This document shows positions 7,036 through 15,451 of a stretch of 35,481 bases of DNA, piece by piece. The stretch comes from a virus: positions 1-35,481 of the IMG/VR virus record IMGVR_UViG_3300033571_007743; one strand, 5' to 3'. The translations under genes were made by a program, and so were the position numbers. The stretch's first letter is position 1. The number at the start of each line of letters is the position of its first letter. The notes beneath the pieces are model-generated. The model was not told where the DNA came from. It did not search any database and saw only the letters and a list, made by a program, of their open reading frames with translations.

Positions 7036-7466
7036 ATGTCGGTCATTTCGACGGTTGCGCCCTGGGTGACAGGTGCGCCCCGCTTTGCCTTAATGACGAC
7101 GATGGAGTCAATCACCGAGTTAGCAGTGCCTCGGTCAATCGCAAGCCGGACATACCGCTTGGTAGGCTCGGCAAGGTCAGCGACCAGGATTTTGTTGTCG
7201 TCGGTGTCTGCATCTACCGCAACGGTCAAACCGGAGATGGCAGCGAAGCCAGAACCGGAAGCGTCCGAATGCTCGATGTTGACCGAGAAGGTTCCCGATG
7301 CGGTGATTGCGCCAAGAGCGATCTGGAAGGTCGCCCCGCAGCATCCAGCAAGGTCAATCGCTGAGGAGTTGACGTCGGTGGTACCAGCCGCAAGGGTGTA
7401 GGTCGAGGCGGAGCCGCTGTCTGGAGCGACTCGCTCGAATTCGTAGGATTTGGTGAGTTGGTGCAT
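7032..7466 (-). CDS. Putative capsid decoration/cement protein
   Basis: A 144-aa beta-rich protein (MHQLTKSYEF...), directly after the major capsid gene. It has strands of alternating hydrophobics (ATFQIALGAITASGTFSVNIEHSD and, near the end, VIDSIVVIKAKRG), few charged clusters, and a Cys-Cys pair (LAGCCGATF). Small beta-proteins at this position with the 'S-x-NIEHSDASGSGFA' pattern occur in many HK97-fold phages and are usually regarded as head decoration or accessory virion proteins. The function is inferred. The upstream ribosome site is AAGGAG at 13 bases. Confidence 0.6.
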   Translation of the reverse strand: MHQLTKSYEFERVAPDSGSASTYTLAAGTTDVNSSAIDLAGCCGATFQIALGAITASGTFSVNIEHSDASGSGFAAISGLTVAVDADTDDNKILVADLAEPTKRYVRLAIDRGTANSVIDSIVVIKAKRGAPVTQGATVEMTDI

Positions 7467-7481
7467 TTCTGTTTCGTCTCC

Positions 7482-8768
7482 TTAGCTGATCTTGAGTCGG
7501 CTGAAAGCGTTCTCATCAACTGGCGCGCCGTCAACGTATCCAGTCATTGCAAAGCCCTGTTGATCAGAGGTTGCGTAGAGCTGGTCAAGGACGGTGATGT
7601 CAAGCTGTCGAGCGTCTGCGATTGCGTAGCCCTGCTTGAGATCGTGGAGCGAGAGAACCATCGTTCCGGTGGTGATGTTGCCCGTTGCGCCTGGGTCTGC
7701 CATGAACTCGGAGACGTCGTATGCAAATCCCGCGAGGGTTGCGCCGGCGCCTACAGTGAGGCCGTTGACGTTCTGGGTTCCGACTGGTTGCCACAGGTAC
7801 TCGTTGCTACCTGCCTTGAGCTTGCGGACTCGCATCTCGGTGTTGCGGTGCATCGACCATCGAGCATTGGCGCGGAACTGGCTCTTGAGGAGTCCAACAA
7901 CCGTCCAGATGTCGTCAGCGGAGATGACGTTAGCAGTTCCCGAGCTTGAGGTTCGGTTGGTGCTTACACCGTCGTTTGACTCAAAGAGGAATCCGAGAGG
8001 GCGACCCACTCCGGTTCCGGTCAAGAACGCCTTCTCCTGAGTTCGAGCAAAGACGTAAGCCGCCTTGTTCAAAAGCAAGTCTTGGGCATAAGCTGCATTC
8101 TGGATGAGCTTCTTGCTAATCTTGATGGTCTTGGAGAGTCGTCGTGGCTGGAGTTCCTTCTTACCGAACGGAGATTCGGTCGAAGCCGATTGGTCTGCGT
8201 TCTCGGTAACCCAGTCGAAGTCGTCAAGGTCTCCGAAGGTCACAACACCGAGCGAGTCAGCGTTGGTAACCGGGATGACGTTGGCGTACCGGCGGACGAA
8301 GGTCTGGTCGTTGACGAGCGAGATGACGAAGTTAGCGAGAACTTCCTGAACCACCGCATAGCCGCCCTTGATTGGGTTAGCAACTGCGAAGTTGTTAAGC
8401 TCCTGCTGGAACTTGTTGTCACTCATTCGGTTGCCGCCAACGAAGGAGTCCTTCATTGCCGAGCCGAGTGCGTTAAAGACCATCTTCGCGTCCACGGCGG
8501 TTTCGCCCTTTTCGCTGGATCGTCGCTCGATTTCGCCGACTGCCTTCTGCGATGCCGCATCAAATCGGTTCAGCTTGTCTGCCGCGTCTTGCTTGACCTT
8601 GATCTGCTCGGTCAATGCGTCGTAGTCGTTGAGCATTCGGTCGAACCGCTCGAGTTCCGATCCGTTAAGATCGCCCTCTTTGCCGTCGTACTTTGCCCGG
8701 ATGTCGTTGATTTCCTTACCGATCTTGATTTGCTGATCGGTGAGGTCTTTGAGAATGCCGTTGTACAT
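7482..8768 (-). CDS. Major capsid protein, HK97 fold
   Basis: A 428-aa protein of the HK97 gp5 family. The first ~100 residues are a charged helical coiled-coil (delta/scaffolding-like) region (LTDQQIKIGKEINDIRAKYDG...). The mature capsid domain follows, with the recognisable segments VVQEVLANFVISLVNDQTFVRR, FVSS-like 'DWVTENADQSASTESPFGKKELQPRR', the helix ISKKLIQNAAYAQDLLLNKAA and the insert 'EKAFLTGTGVGRPLGFL'. The C-terminal half has the family strands (TMVLSLHDLKQGYAIADA). The prohead protease encoded just upstream would remove the delta region. Length is normal. Confidence 0.95.
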   Translation of the reverse strand: MYNGILKDLTDQQIKIGKEINDIRAKYDGKEGDLNGSELERFDRMLNDYDALTEQIKVKQDAADKLNRFDAASQKAVGEIERRSSEKGETAVDAKMVFNALGSAMKDSFVGGNRMSDNKFQQELNNFAVANPIKGGYAVVQEVLANFVISLVNDQTFVRRYANVIPVTNADSLGVVTFGDLDDFDWVTENADQSASTESPFGKKELQPRRLSKTIKISKKLIQNAAYAQDLLLNKAAYVFARTQEKAFLTGTGVGRPLGFLFESNDGVSTNRTSSSGTANVISADDIWTVVGLLKSQFRANARWSMHRNTEMRVRKLKAGSNEYLWQPVGTQNVNGLTVGAGATLAGFAYDVSEFMADPGATGNITTGTMVLSLHDLKQGYAIADARQLDITVLDQLYATSDQQGFAMTGYVDGAPVDENAFSRLKIS

Positions 8769-8773
8769 TTCTG

Positions 8774-9622
8774 TTAAGCTCCTAGCTGTCTGGCTTTGAG
8801 AAGCAAGTACCGGGCTTTGTTTGCCTCGGCTTCTGCGTTCTTGCCGCCGTTGGTCAGTGCGTCAGCATCAGCGATGACCGCCGAAACTACCGCTTGAAGT
8901 GCCGAAAGCTGTCCTAGCCGCTCATCACCGAGGCGTTTGCCTTTGGCTTTGCGTAGCTCGTGGACTGCCTGCGCCCGTTCGACTGCACCAAGAGCAGCGT
9001 CTAAGGCATCGGAAAGGCTCATGACCTCACCCGATAAATCGTCGTTGTCGCCCGGTTCGGAGTTGACTTCCAAGACCTTGGCGGATGGGTTCATCCCGAT
9101 GTTGCAGATGGAAACTTCGTTGAGTTCGGTGACCTCTGGAATGACCCAGCACCACCGAGCCTCCTTCTTGATCGCCTTGTCAAAGCGGGCCATGTCGTAG
9201 CCTTCGCCCTCGCACCAGTCCCAAAGCTCCTTACCAGTGTCGAAGTGGCGAACCTTGTCGTAGTTGACGCCGTAACCGATGGATACCGAGACCTCTTTAC
9301 CGTTTGAGATTCGCTCGGAGATAATGGATCGCTGAGTCTGCGCTTCGTCGTGGCTGTGGAACGTCGCCTCAATCATGAGGTTGTCGCCGTCCATGTACAC
9401 CTTGTCAAAGATGCCAATCGGCTCACCGTCCCACTCATGCGAGACGTCTACCCATCCCATCTTTACCGAGTCGCGCAGTACCTTGGGAGAAAACGCCCCT
9501 GGAAGGATTACGGCACCGTTTCTCAGCAACACGCCACAAGCGGAGGCAACCATCTTAAGGCTGTTCTCGCGCATCGTCGCTGCGTTCGTTTGAACGCCAA
9601 TCAATGACTGTAGTGTATTCAT
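8774..9622 (-). CDS. Prohead maturation protease (HK97 type)
   Basis: A 282-aa serine protease that cuts the capsid delta domain and itself inside the prohead. Catalytic candidates are His62 in DVSHEWDGEPIG, Ser112 or Ser114 in GKEVSVSIGYGV, and Glu169 in LNEVSICNIGMNPSA, arranged as in family S78/U35. The C-terminal 90 residues are charged and helical (DALDAALGAVERAQAVHELR...), which may act as a scaffolding tail lost on maturation. It lies between portal and capsid genes, the canonical place, with a 4-base gap after the portal stop. Confidence 0.9.
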   Translation of the reverse strand: MNTLQSLIGVQTNAATMRENSLKMVASACGVLLRNGAVILPGAFSPKVLRDSVKMGWVDVSHEWDGEPIGIFDKVYMDGDNLMIEATFHSHDEAQTQRSIISERISNGKEVSVSIGYGVNYDKVRHFDTGKELWDWCEGEGYDMARFDKAIKKEARWCWVIPEVTELNEVSICNIGMNPSAKVLEVNSEPGDNDDLSGEVMSLSDALDAALGAVERAQAVHELRKAKGKRLGDERLGQLSALQAVVSAVIADADALTNGGKNAEAEANKARYLLLKARQLGA

Positions 9623-9626
9623 GGTC

Positions 9627-11606
9627 TTAGATAGGGCCGAAGCCTGTTTGTCCGTCAGATGACCGGACTAATCGACATTTGCAATTCGTCAGACAAGGTG
9701 TGTCGCCCTGCCGTGGAGAGGTGTAAAGCGTCTCCTTCATGTAAGGCGAGTTAGCCTCAAGGTATGGGCAGTCCTGGCAGTGGTCTTCCACCGCGCCGTT
9801 CATGTCCCAATAGAACTCCTCATCTGCGCCGGAGCCGTCTACAAAGCCCAGAGAGGCGGTTGAACTGCCCTTGCTGGCGTACATCCCCAAACGCTGATCC
9901 AAAGCCGGGGAGACGCCATCGTAGCGACCATCCGCAAGGTCTTGAATAAGCCCCGCAAGGAAGCTCTGCTCGAGGTCTGCGATCTGGAGACCGATCTGCT
10001 CCGCCTCTTCTGCCGTTGCCGCGTTACCTGCCAGCTCCCGCCCGATCTTGTACATATCGGCGTGGAGACTTCGGAGTTCGTCGCTAAATGCCTCTTGGTA
10101 TGCGTCCGAGTCCAAGGTGCCAGACTGGTTGCGCTCGGTCAGATCAAGAAAGACCTGCTTGGCTTCCTCAATCCGCTTGTCGTGCGCCGACTGCTTGCCG
10201 TTGGTCTTCTTTGCCTGAACTGCGTTAAGCTGAACCCTTCCAAGCGTCCGCCGTGTCTTTGCGTCCCGCTCAACTAAGCTCTTCGCCCAATCGCTGACCG
10301 AGTTGACCTGAGCGACTGGAGCCGGAGTTCCTGATGCCTCCGCCTGGAGACTGAAGTAGTTCTTGAGGTTGTCGCCCTTTGCTGGCGTCTCGCCGATCTT
10401 GAGCTTGAAGGACTCGAGCGACATACCGCCGACCTTGAAGTTCTCCCGCGCCCGGTTGTGCGCCTGGTCAGTCTCATCAATAAGCCAAGAGACCGAGGAT
10501 GTGTCGTACCAAAGTCGGAACCGACTAGGATCAAGCCGAAGCGACGGGATGAGGAGCCGGGTCATGGCGTCCGCCCAGTCCGAGAGCATTGGCAGAACCG
10601 TCTGCTTGCCTAGATCGTCAAGAGCCGCCGAGAGGTTGTCGTACTTCTTGGAGGTTGACGTCAGACCAAACGCCATTGGGTCACCGCCAAACGATGGGCA
10701 GATGATCTCAATAGCCGACTGCCGAAGGTTGGATAGGTCAAGCTCCTCGGGTTTCCATCCAAGCTTCTCAACACCGACCTTGAACGGAACCATTGCGGAC
10801 TTACCACTCTTGTCCGCCACTAGTGAGTTAATGAGCGTGGACACCTTACCAATCTGCTCAGGGGTAGGCGAGATACCGTCCTTCTGAGGGTCTGGGTAGA
10901 TGAGGTTTCCTGCGCCAGGGTTGCGAACCATTGCGCCGTGCCTGGTCGCCGCATCGTTATAAAGAGTAATTTCCCGAACCGCTTGCAGGACTTCCGAGAA
11001 TCCACGCTTCGGGTCTTCTGGGTTGATGCCCTTGCGGATGAACAAGACATCCTCAACCGGGAGCTCCTTTGCCGAGTCGCCGCCGGGAAGACGATGTTCA
11101 AAGTAGGTGATGGTCTTGGTGCCGCCCTCGTTGTCCTTGTCGGCCATTGGCTTGACCTCAAAAGGTGACAGCCAAGTAAATCCAATGACCTCGCCAAACT
11201 GGTTCCGGCGGATGTACAGATAAGCCTCGCCAAAGACCGTGTAGGACAGCGTTAATGCGCGCTCAATCTGGCTCCACGTCTCAAACTCGTTTGGCTGCGC
11301 GAAGATGCGCTCAATCCGCTTTGATGCGACTGACTTGGACTCCACCCACGTTCCCGACTTCTCATCCCACTCTTGTAGCTGGATGGTCGCCTCTCCGATC
11401 ATGGACGCGATCTTAGAGGAGCAGAGGGCAACAATCGGGTTGTTGTAGTACGGCTTTGCCTCAAGCGCCCAGTTGACAGACGAGCCGTTCTGGTAGAGGA
11501 GACTGCCAAGATCGTAGGACGAGTACCCACCACCTGCACTCGTTCGCGGAATCTCCTTGCCGAGAAACACCGCGCCAGCGTTTTTGATTCGTGATAGTAA
11601 GCTCAT
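9627..11606 (-). CDS. Portal protein with C-terminal Mu-F-like minor head domain (fusion)
   Basis: A 659-aa protein. Residues ~1-430 are an HK97-type portal: 'NNPIVALCSSKIASMIGEA', 'LTLSYTVFGEAYLYI', 'VRNPGAGNLIYPDP' and 'CPSFGGDPMAFGL'. The portal normally ends near 400-450 aa. The extra ~200 residues form a helical region (DKRIEEAKQVFLDLTERNQ) followed by a Cys-rich tail with HCQDCPYL and PCLTNCKCRLV. This is the ending typical of Mu gpF/SPP1 gp7 minor head proteins. No separate Mu-F gene is present. The start overlaps the terminase stop (ATGA). The portal part is certain; the fused domain is likely. Confidence 0.88.
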   Translation of the reverse strand: MSLLSRIKNAGAVFLGKEIPRTSAGGGYSSYDLGSLLYQNGSSVNWALEAKPYYNNPIVALCSSKIASMIGEATIQLQEWDEKSGTWVESKSVASKRIERIFAQPNEFETWSQIERALTLSYTVFGEAYLYIRRNQFGEVIGFTWLSPFEVKPMADKDNEGGTKTITYFEHRLPGGDSAKELPVEDVLFIRKGINPEDPKRGFSEVLQAVREITLYNDAATRHGAMVRNPGAGNLIYPDPQKDGISPTPEQIGKVSTLINSLVADKSGKSAMVPFKVGVEKLGWKPEELDLSNLRQSAIEIICPSFGGDPMAFGLTSTSKKYDNLSAALDDLGKQTVLPMLSDWADAMTRLLIPSLRLDPSRFRLWYDTSSVSWLIDETDQAHNRARENFKVGGMSLESFKLKIGETPAKGDNLKNYFSLQAEASGTPAPVAQVNSVSDWAKSLVERDAKTRRTLGRVQLNAVQAKKTNGKQSAHDKRIEEAKQVFLDLTERNQSGTLDSDAYQEAFSDELRSLHADMYKIGRELAGNAATAEEAEQIGLQIADLEQSFLAGLIQDLADGRYDGVSPALDQRLGMYASKGSSTASLGFVDGSGADEEFYWDMNGAVEDHCQDCPYLEANSPYMKETLYTSPRQGDTPCLTNCKCRLVRSSDGQTGFGPI

Positions 11607-12934
11607 CCTGCTAGTCCAAAAAAGGCGTCGTAAACCGAATTCGTGTTGTTGACCTGGTTGAATGCTCCCGATAGAGCGTCAACTTGGTCGTCGTGAACTG
11701 TCTTGGAGGGGAACATAGCCGCCTCGTTTGTGAATGGCAACACCCAAGGCGCTCCAGATGGAAGCCGAACCAATCCGTTCTCGGTGGCCGCGCTCACTGG
11801 CTTTGCTTCCTCGAGCTTGCTTCCGGTCTTCTTAACCGCCTTTGCTGGGTATCCGCTCAGAACTGTTCGGATGTAGTGGTCGACAACGATCTTCCCACTT
11901 GATCCTGGCTCCTGCTCAAAGAACTGGGTAACCGCTTTGCCGTCCGCCGCCGCCGTTGTTACAATGCGCCGCTCAGTCTCGCTAGGGCTTTCCCTGAACC
12001 GTTGAACGTCCAGAACATCAAAGAACCCGTCTGCCGTCTTGCCGAGCTTTAAGCCGACCGTATAGTCTGGGTCGTTCTTGCCTGTCGCCTCGGTCGCGGC
12101 AAAGTCCCAATACCGGACGACATCAACGTACTCAGATTGCTCGTTGTAGTATTTCCACCACTCATGTTTGAAGATGTTGCCCGTTGAGACGATCTCCCAA
12201 GAACCCTCAAGCAGTGCCTTCCGGTCTGCCAAGGATAAGCTTTTGAGGTTTGCCAGATACGCCGGGTCTGCCGAGAGTAGCTTCTGGTTGTCCGTCACCT
12301 TTGCCGGGATGAAAGTAATGCTGATCGCGTCCGGCGTCCCCGCAGGAACCTCGACCAGATCATCGTTCTCCCTTAGATACCAAGCTAGTTCCCCCGGTTG
12401 TTTCAGCCCATCAAGCCAAGGCTGGATGATCTGCTTAACCCAAGAGTGCGGATCTGGGTTGCACGTCGCCCGAACCACTGGACGGATGCCAGTCATTGAA
12501 CGGCAGCGCGACCTGAGATACCAAAACTGTGAGGCCGTGAAGTGCGTAACCTCGTCAAACCCAAGGAAGCCAAACTGCGCTCCCTGATACTTGAGCTTGT
12601 CTATCTCCTGCTCACATCCCTCAAACCGGATTGTGGAACCACTTGGGAACGTCCATTTCCTCGAGCTGATAGAAGGGCTTGCGCCGACCATTGGGTAGAG
12701 CTTTTGAGACTCGTCCCATAAACCGCCCTGAATCGTTATCTGAGCAATCTCGCGCCGAAAGATAGCCCCGTAATAGTTAGGAGTATCAACGTGTCTTGCC
12801 GCCTCAAACAAGAGCGCCCACGTCTTTCCGCCACCAGCCGCGCCGCCATAGAATGCGATGTCAGCAGGAGTTGAGAGGATTGCGGTCTGTGGGCCTGGTT
12901 GTGGCTCAATCCGAACTACTTGCTTCTGTTCCAT
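11603..12934 (-). CDS. terL: Terminase large subunit
   Basis: A 443-aa packaging motor and nuclease. The ATPase half has Walker A GGAAGGGKT (residues 30-38) and Walker B ending FGFLGFDEV (Asp127-Glu128), then the coupling segment VVRATCNPDPHSW. The RNase H-like nuclease half has Asp277 in RYWDFAATE and a C-terminal VHDDQVDALSGAF. All key residues are present and the length is normal. The class is T4/'Terminase_6'-like. It overlaps the small subunit by 29 bases and the portal by 4 bases. Confidence 0.95.
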   Translation of the reverse strand: MEQKQVVRIEPQPGPQTAILSTPADIAFYGGAAGGGKTWALLFEAARHVDTPNYYGAIFRREIAQITIQGGLWDESQKLYPMVGASPSISSRKWTFPSGSTIRFEGCEQEIDKLKYQGAQFGFLGFDEVTHFTASQFWYLRSRCRSMTGIRPVVRATCNPDPHSWVKQIIQPWLDGLKQPGELAWYLRENDDLVEVPAGTPDAISITFIPAKVTDNQKLLSADPAYLANLKSLSLADRKALLEGSWEIVSTGNIFKHEWWKYYNEQSEYVDVVRYWDFAATEATGKNDPDYTVGLKLGKTADGFFDVLDVQRFRESPSETERRIVTTAAADGKAVTQFFEQEPGSSGKIVVDHYIRTVLSGYPAKAVKKTGSKLEEAKPVSAATENGLVRLPSGAPWVLPFTNEAAMFPSKTVHDDQVDALSGAFNQVNNTNSVYDAFFGLAG

Positions 12935-13328
12935 TAGAAGGCATCACAAACTGCACAATCTGGGACTCCAGCTTCTGCCCGTCGGATGTCAAATCCACCT
13001 TGCTGCCGTACACCTTTGGCTTGAGGTTTCCAGCCCGCCACTTGTAGGCGTCAATCTTGAGCTTTGCCCGCTGAATCTCCACTACGTCAGGCAAACAATC
13101 CTCTGCTGTGGCGACAACTTTCTCAGCGTAAAAGTCTCCTTGATCTTCCCTTGCGCGTGTGTATTTCGCCGAAAATTCAGGGTCGTCTCTTAGCCAATCT
13201 GTGATCGTTGAGTACCCAGGATGACCAGGAACAGCGCACCAGTCAGTAAGCGATCCGCCATTAGCGATATGCTCACAAATAGACTCAGCGAACTCTGGAC
13301 ACCTTACGGTTGGTCTTCCTGCTCCCAT
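12906..13328 (-). CDS. terS: Terminase small subunit
   Basis: A 140-aa DNA-recognition subunit of the packaging complex. The N-terminal ~45 residues form a helix-turn-helix (ICEHIANGGSLTDWC, then PGYSTITDWLRDDPEFS). A central helix (YTRAREDQGDFYAEKVVATAEDC) and the typical IQRAKLKIDAYKWRAGNLKPKVYGSK segment follow, widely conserved in small terminases of this class. The start ATG at 13328 lies inside the preceding small basic gene. The adjacent large subunit confirms the role. Confidence 0.9.
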   Translation of the reverse strand: MGAGRPTVRCPEFAESICEHIANGGSLTDWCAVPGHPGYSTITDWLRDDPEFSAKYTRAREDQGDFYAEKVVATAEDCLPDVVEIQRAKLKIDAYKWRAGNLKPKVYGSKVDLTSDGQKLESQIVQFVMPSNGTEASSSD

Positions 13329-13464
13329 TTCTCTTCACGCTCGAGGCTGGAACCCATGCCCCGCCCTCGATCCTTACATAGCCCTTTGCCAGATACGCCT
13401 CTCTCTGCTTCCTGAGCCGATACTTGTTCAGCTTCCGAGTCGTGTTGAGGCGAATCTTAGCCAC
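13285..13464 (-). CDS. Small Lys/Arg-rich protein upstream of terS
   Basis: A 59-aa, very basic protein (MAKIRLNTTRKLNKYRLRKQ, then an aromatic YVRIEGGAWVPASSV segment). It starts with GTG at 13464, directly after the stop of the gene before, with an AGAGGA ribosome site 7 bases upstream, and overlaps terS by 44 bases. No family is recognised. The charge suggests nucleic-acid contact, and the position suggests an accessory to packaging. An HNH or zinc-finger motif is absent. Confidence 0.6.
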   Translation of the reverse strand: MAKIRLNTTRKLNKYRLRKQREAYLAKGYVRIEGGAWVPASSVKRNGSRKTNRKVSRVR

Positions 13465-13668
13465 TTAAACGTCCTCTTCTACTCGCTCGATACCGATGCC
13501 AGTAACAGCGGACGCGATTGGCATAGCCGAGAGAACTTCTTCAACTGCTCCCTGGGTCATTCGCTTGACAACAGTTCGCCAGCGGACGTTGACCTTAAAT
13601 AGAGTCCGAATCGTCGCCGGGATCCATGTCGCATCCTCCAAGCTCAAAATGAACCGATATCGTTTCAT
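13465..13668 (-). CDS. Hypothetical protein (67 aa)
   Basis: A small protein starting MKRYRFILSL at the ATG 13668, which shares one base with the upstream stop (TGATG); a longer start is not needed. It reads as alternating strands and helices (ILSLEDATWIPATIRTLFKV, 'VRWRTVVKRMTQGAVEEVLS') and ends with an acidic ERVEEDV. No family is recognised. It lies in the lysis-to-packaging stretch of the late operon, and no function can be given. Confidence 0.65.
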   Translation of the reverse strand: MKRYRFILSLEDATWIPATIRTLFKVNVRWRTVVKRMTQGAVEEVLSAMPIASAVTGIGIERVEEDV

Positions 13669-13850
13669 CAGGCCGACACTCCCAGCGCACCACACGCGCC
13701 CGTGACTGCTCCCTTAATCCAACGCTTGACTGCGATCTTCCAGTCGAAACCAAATCCCACGGACTCATTCCACTTCTGGAGGTCGAACATGACGGCACCG
13801 AGAAAACCGAGAGCAGCCCCTTTGAGAGCTTTTGTGAGTAGTTCATTCAT
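13668..13850 (-). CDS. Small holin-like membrane protein
   Basis: A 60-aa protein with two hydrophobic Gly/Ala segments, around residues 8-22 (LKGAALGFLGAVMF) and 45-58 (IKGAVTGACGALGVSA), separated by a Trp/Lys-rich linker (FDWKIAVKRWIKG). Small two-segment Ala/Gly-rich proteins near the endolysin are often holins or holin antagonists; the 'DWxxAxxxxxxGAxxGAxxAL' pattern recalls r1t-type holins. That is inference. A second candidate holin (14730-14984) lies closer to the endolysin. It is preceded by an AGGAGAACAACA ribosome region. Confidence 0.6.
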   Translation of the reverse strand: MNELLTKALKGAALGFLGAVMFDLQKWNESVGFGFDWKIAVKRWIKGAVTGACGALGVSA

Positions 13851-13860
13851 TGTTGTTCTC

Positions 13861-14727
13861 CTAAAGTAGAACCCGAGCCTGGGTAATCAATTCGTTTGCG
13901 GTTCGCATCTGGCTCAGTTCGATGATCGCGCCGCCCTTAGACTGTGGCGAGACGTTCCATCCGACCGCGTAGCTTGGCTTTGTGTCCTTCTCAAGACCGT
14001 AGGTGTCAAGGTACGAGCCAGTCATAATGCAATGCACGTCCCGCTCCTTACTGGTCATCGTGCGCCGATCAAGAGTCATCTTCCGGTTGACGACTGCAAA
14101 GCGGTTATGCTTGTGACCGATCCAAAGACCGTCAACGTCGCCCTGCCACGCCATCATGCGCTCGAAGTCGATGATGCCCTTGGTGGCCGGAGCCGCGCCG
14201 CCTGCCCCGTGGTGCCGATAAATTGTAAAAGCGGTTTTCTTAGTGCCTGTGCCTTGCAGTCCAACATTCCAGTAACCGCACCATCCGCCGTACTTGATGC
14301 TATGCCCTGTGCGCTCTCTCAGAATTGCGATGAGCTGCGGAACGAGCTGGACGTGGTGGTGTTTGCCAACGTGCCCTTCGTGGTTTCCGATGCCGATAAA
14401 CTCAATGAGGTGAGCGTATGGCTCGAGGAACCTTGCCGCGAGTTCAATCGCGCCATCCAGCGGAAGCCAACCGCCCTCGGTACACATCCGCATCAGTTCA
14501 GGGTCAACCGCTCTGAGGTCGAACCGCTTAACGTCGCTTGGGAGGATCGCGTCAAATACGTCCCCGTTGATACCGATACGGCAACCTAATGCCGCCATCC
14601 GGTCAAAGTCTTTCTTAAGAGCTTTTTTGTCTAAGCTACTCGCTCCGAAGTGACAATCCGAAACCAGTCCGAGCCGGACGACTTCGCTGATGGAAGATAA
14701 CTTGAACTCGGTTCGGATGTTGTACAT
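13861..14727 (-). CDS. Calcineurin-like metallophosphoesterase
   Basis: A 288-aa protein with the complete di-metal phosphoesterase signature: Asp24 and His26 (SDCHFG), Asp56 (NGDVFD), Asn115-His116 (GNHEGH), His172/His173 (YRHHGAGG) and the GH-x-H pair His205/His207 (GHKHNR). Substrates in this superfamily include nucleic acids, cyclic nucleotides and phosphoproteins, and the sequence does not show which. Related proteins occur in phages as isolated late or accessory genes. It lies between the lysis pair and the packaging genes and is expressed late by position. It could process DNA ends or host signalling nucleotides. Confidence 0.85.
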   Translation of the reverse strand: MYNIRTEFKLSSISEVVRLGLVSDCHFGASSLDKKALKKDFDRMAALGCRIGINGDVFDAILPSDVKRFDLRAVDPELMRMCTEGGWLPLDGAIELAARFLEPYAHLIEFIGIGNHEGHVGKHHHVQLVPQLIAILRERTGHSIKYGGWCGYWNVGLQGTGTKKTAFTIYRHHGAGGAAPATKGIIDFERMMAWQGDVDGLWIGHKHNRFAVVNRKMTLDRRTMTSKERDVHCIMTGSYLDTYGLEKDTKPSYAVGWNVSPQSKGGAIIELSQMRTANELITQARVLL

Positions 14728-14729
14728 AC

Positions 14730-14984
14730 TTAACCGCGCTTTCTGTCTTCTAGCAGGATGTCAATCTTTGCGTCCATGCTTGCGATGTGGGTTGGAACCT
14801 CTCTGAGGTCTTTTATGTCTTCCGCAAGCTTGGCAATGTCGCGTGAGTTTTGAGCTTGCCCAATGGCAATCCGCTCGACCCTGATGATGCCGCCGACTAT
14901 TGCCGTAACCGCACCAGCAATAACGCTCCACCAGACAGGCAGGAAGTCGTACCAATGCGTTGATTGTTGCTCAATAGTTGCCAT
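14730..14984 (-). CDS. Holin-like protein: one membrane helix plus coiled coil
   Basis: An 84-aa protein, start ATG 14984, chosen because it shares a base with the endolysin stop (TGATG) and has GGAGAGG just upstream. After a short N-terminus (MATIEQQSTHWYDF) comes one hydrophobic helix (about residues 16-35, VWWSVIAGAVTAIVGGIIRV). A charged coiled-coil tail follows (IAKLAEDIKDLREVPTHIASMD), ending KRG. Membrane helix plus amphipathic tail directly behind the endolysin fits a holin or XhlA-like lysis accessory. It is oriented unlike XhlA, where the coiled coil comes first. Confidence 0.7.
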   Translation of the reverse strand: MATIEQQSTHWYDFLPVWWSVIAGAVTAIVGGIIRVERIAIGQAQNSRDIAKLAEDIKDLREVPTHIASMDAKIDILLEDRKRG

Positions 14985-15451
14985 CATCCTCTCCAAATCT
15001 CTAAGCCCACATAATGCGTCCCAGTAGGTCTGAACAAGACAGGATCGGTCTTGCGTCCCGGCGAAACCCAGTAGTGAGTAGAAATCTTGGTGAGCGTTGG
15101 AACCTTCTTGCGTAGGTCAATGATTAGCTCGGTCAGCGCGTTGTATTGGTCAGCAGTAATAGGGTCTTTGCCGTCGTCCATGTTGGCAAAGGAAACGCCG
15201 ATGGTGTAGTCGTTGCAGTTGTTCCCGGCCCATCCTCTCGACTTACCAGCGTGGTAAGCCTTCTGCTCCTTGGGAACGCCGACGATGATCGTGCCGTCTC
15301 TTTGAATTATAAAGTGGTAGCCCAACCCTATCTGCGATAGCCAATCCACCGAACTCTGTCCATCCTTACCTGCCGTAGCGTGGACAATGATGCCCGTTGG
15401 CACTAGCTTGCCGTGACCGAGGAGCTTTTTGATGGCAGAGACGAACTTCAT
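14984..15451 (-). CDS. N-acetylmuramoyl-L-alanine amidase (endolysin)
   Basis: A 155-aa single-domain Amidase_2 (AmpD/T7 lysozyme family) zinc enzyme that cuts the amide bond between muramic acid and the stem peptide. Zinc ligands are likely His24 (IIVHATAG), His126 (STHYWVSPGRKTDP) and Asp136, with the family spacing. Family strands YHFIIQRDGTI and YTIGVSFAN are present. There is no cell-wall-binding domain and no signal peptide, so release needs a holin. The ATG at 15451 has no Shine-Dalgarno sequence, and a 6-bp GC hairpin lies 12 bases upstream. It is the first gene of the late block. Confidence 0.92.
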   Translation of the reverse strand: MKFVSAIKKLLGHGKLVPTGIIVHATAGKDGQSSVDWLSQIGLGYHFIIQRDGTIIVGVPKEQKAYHAGKSRGWAGNNCNDYTIGVSFANMDDGKDPITADQYNALTELIIDLRKKVPTLTKISTHYWVSPGRKTDPVLFRPTGTHYVGLEIWRG

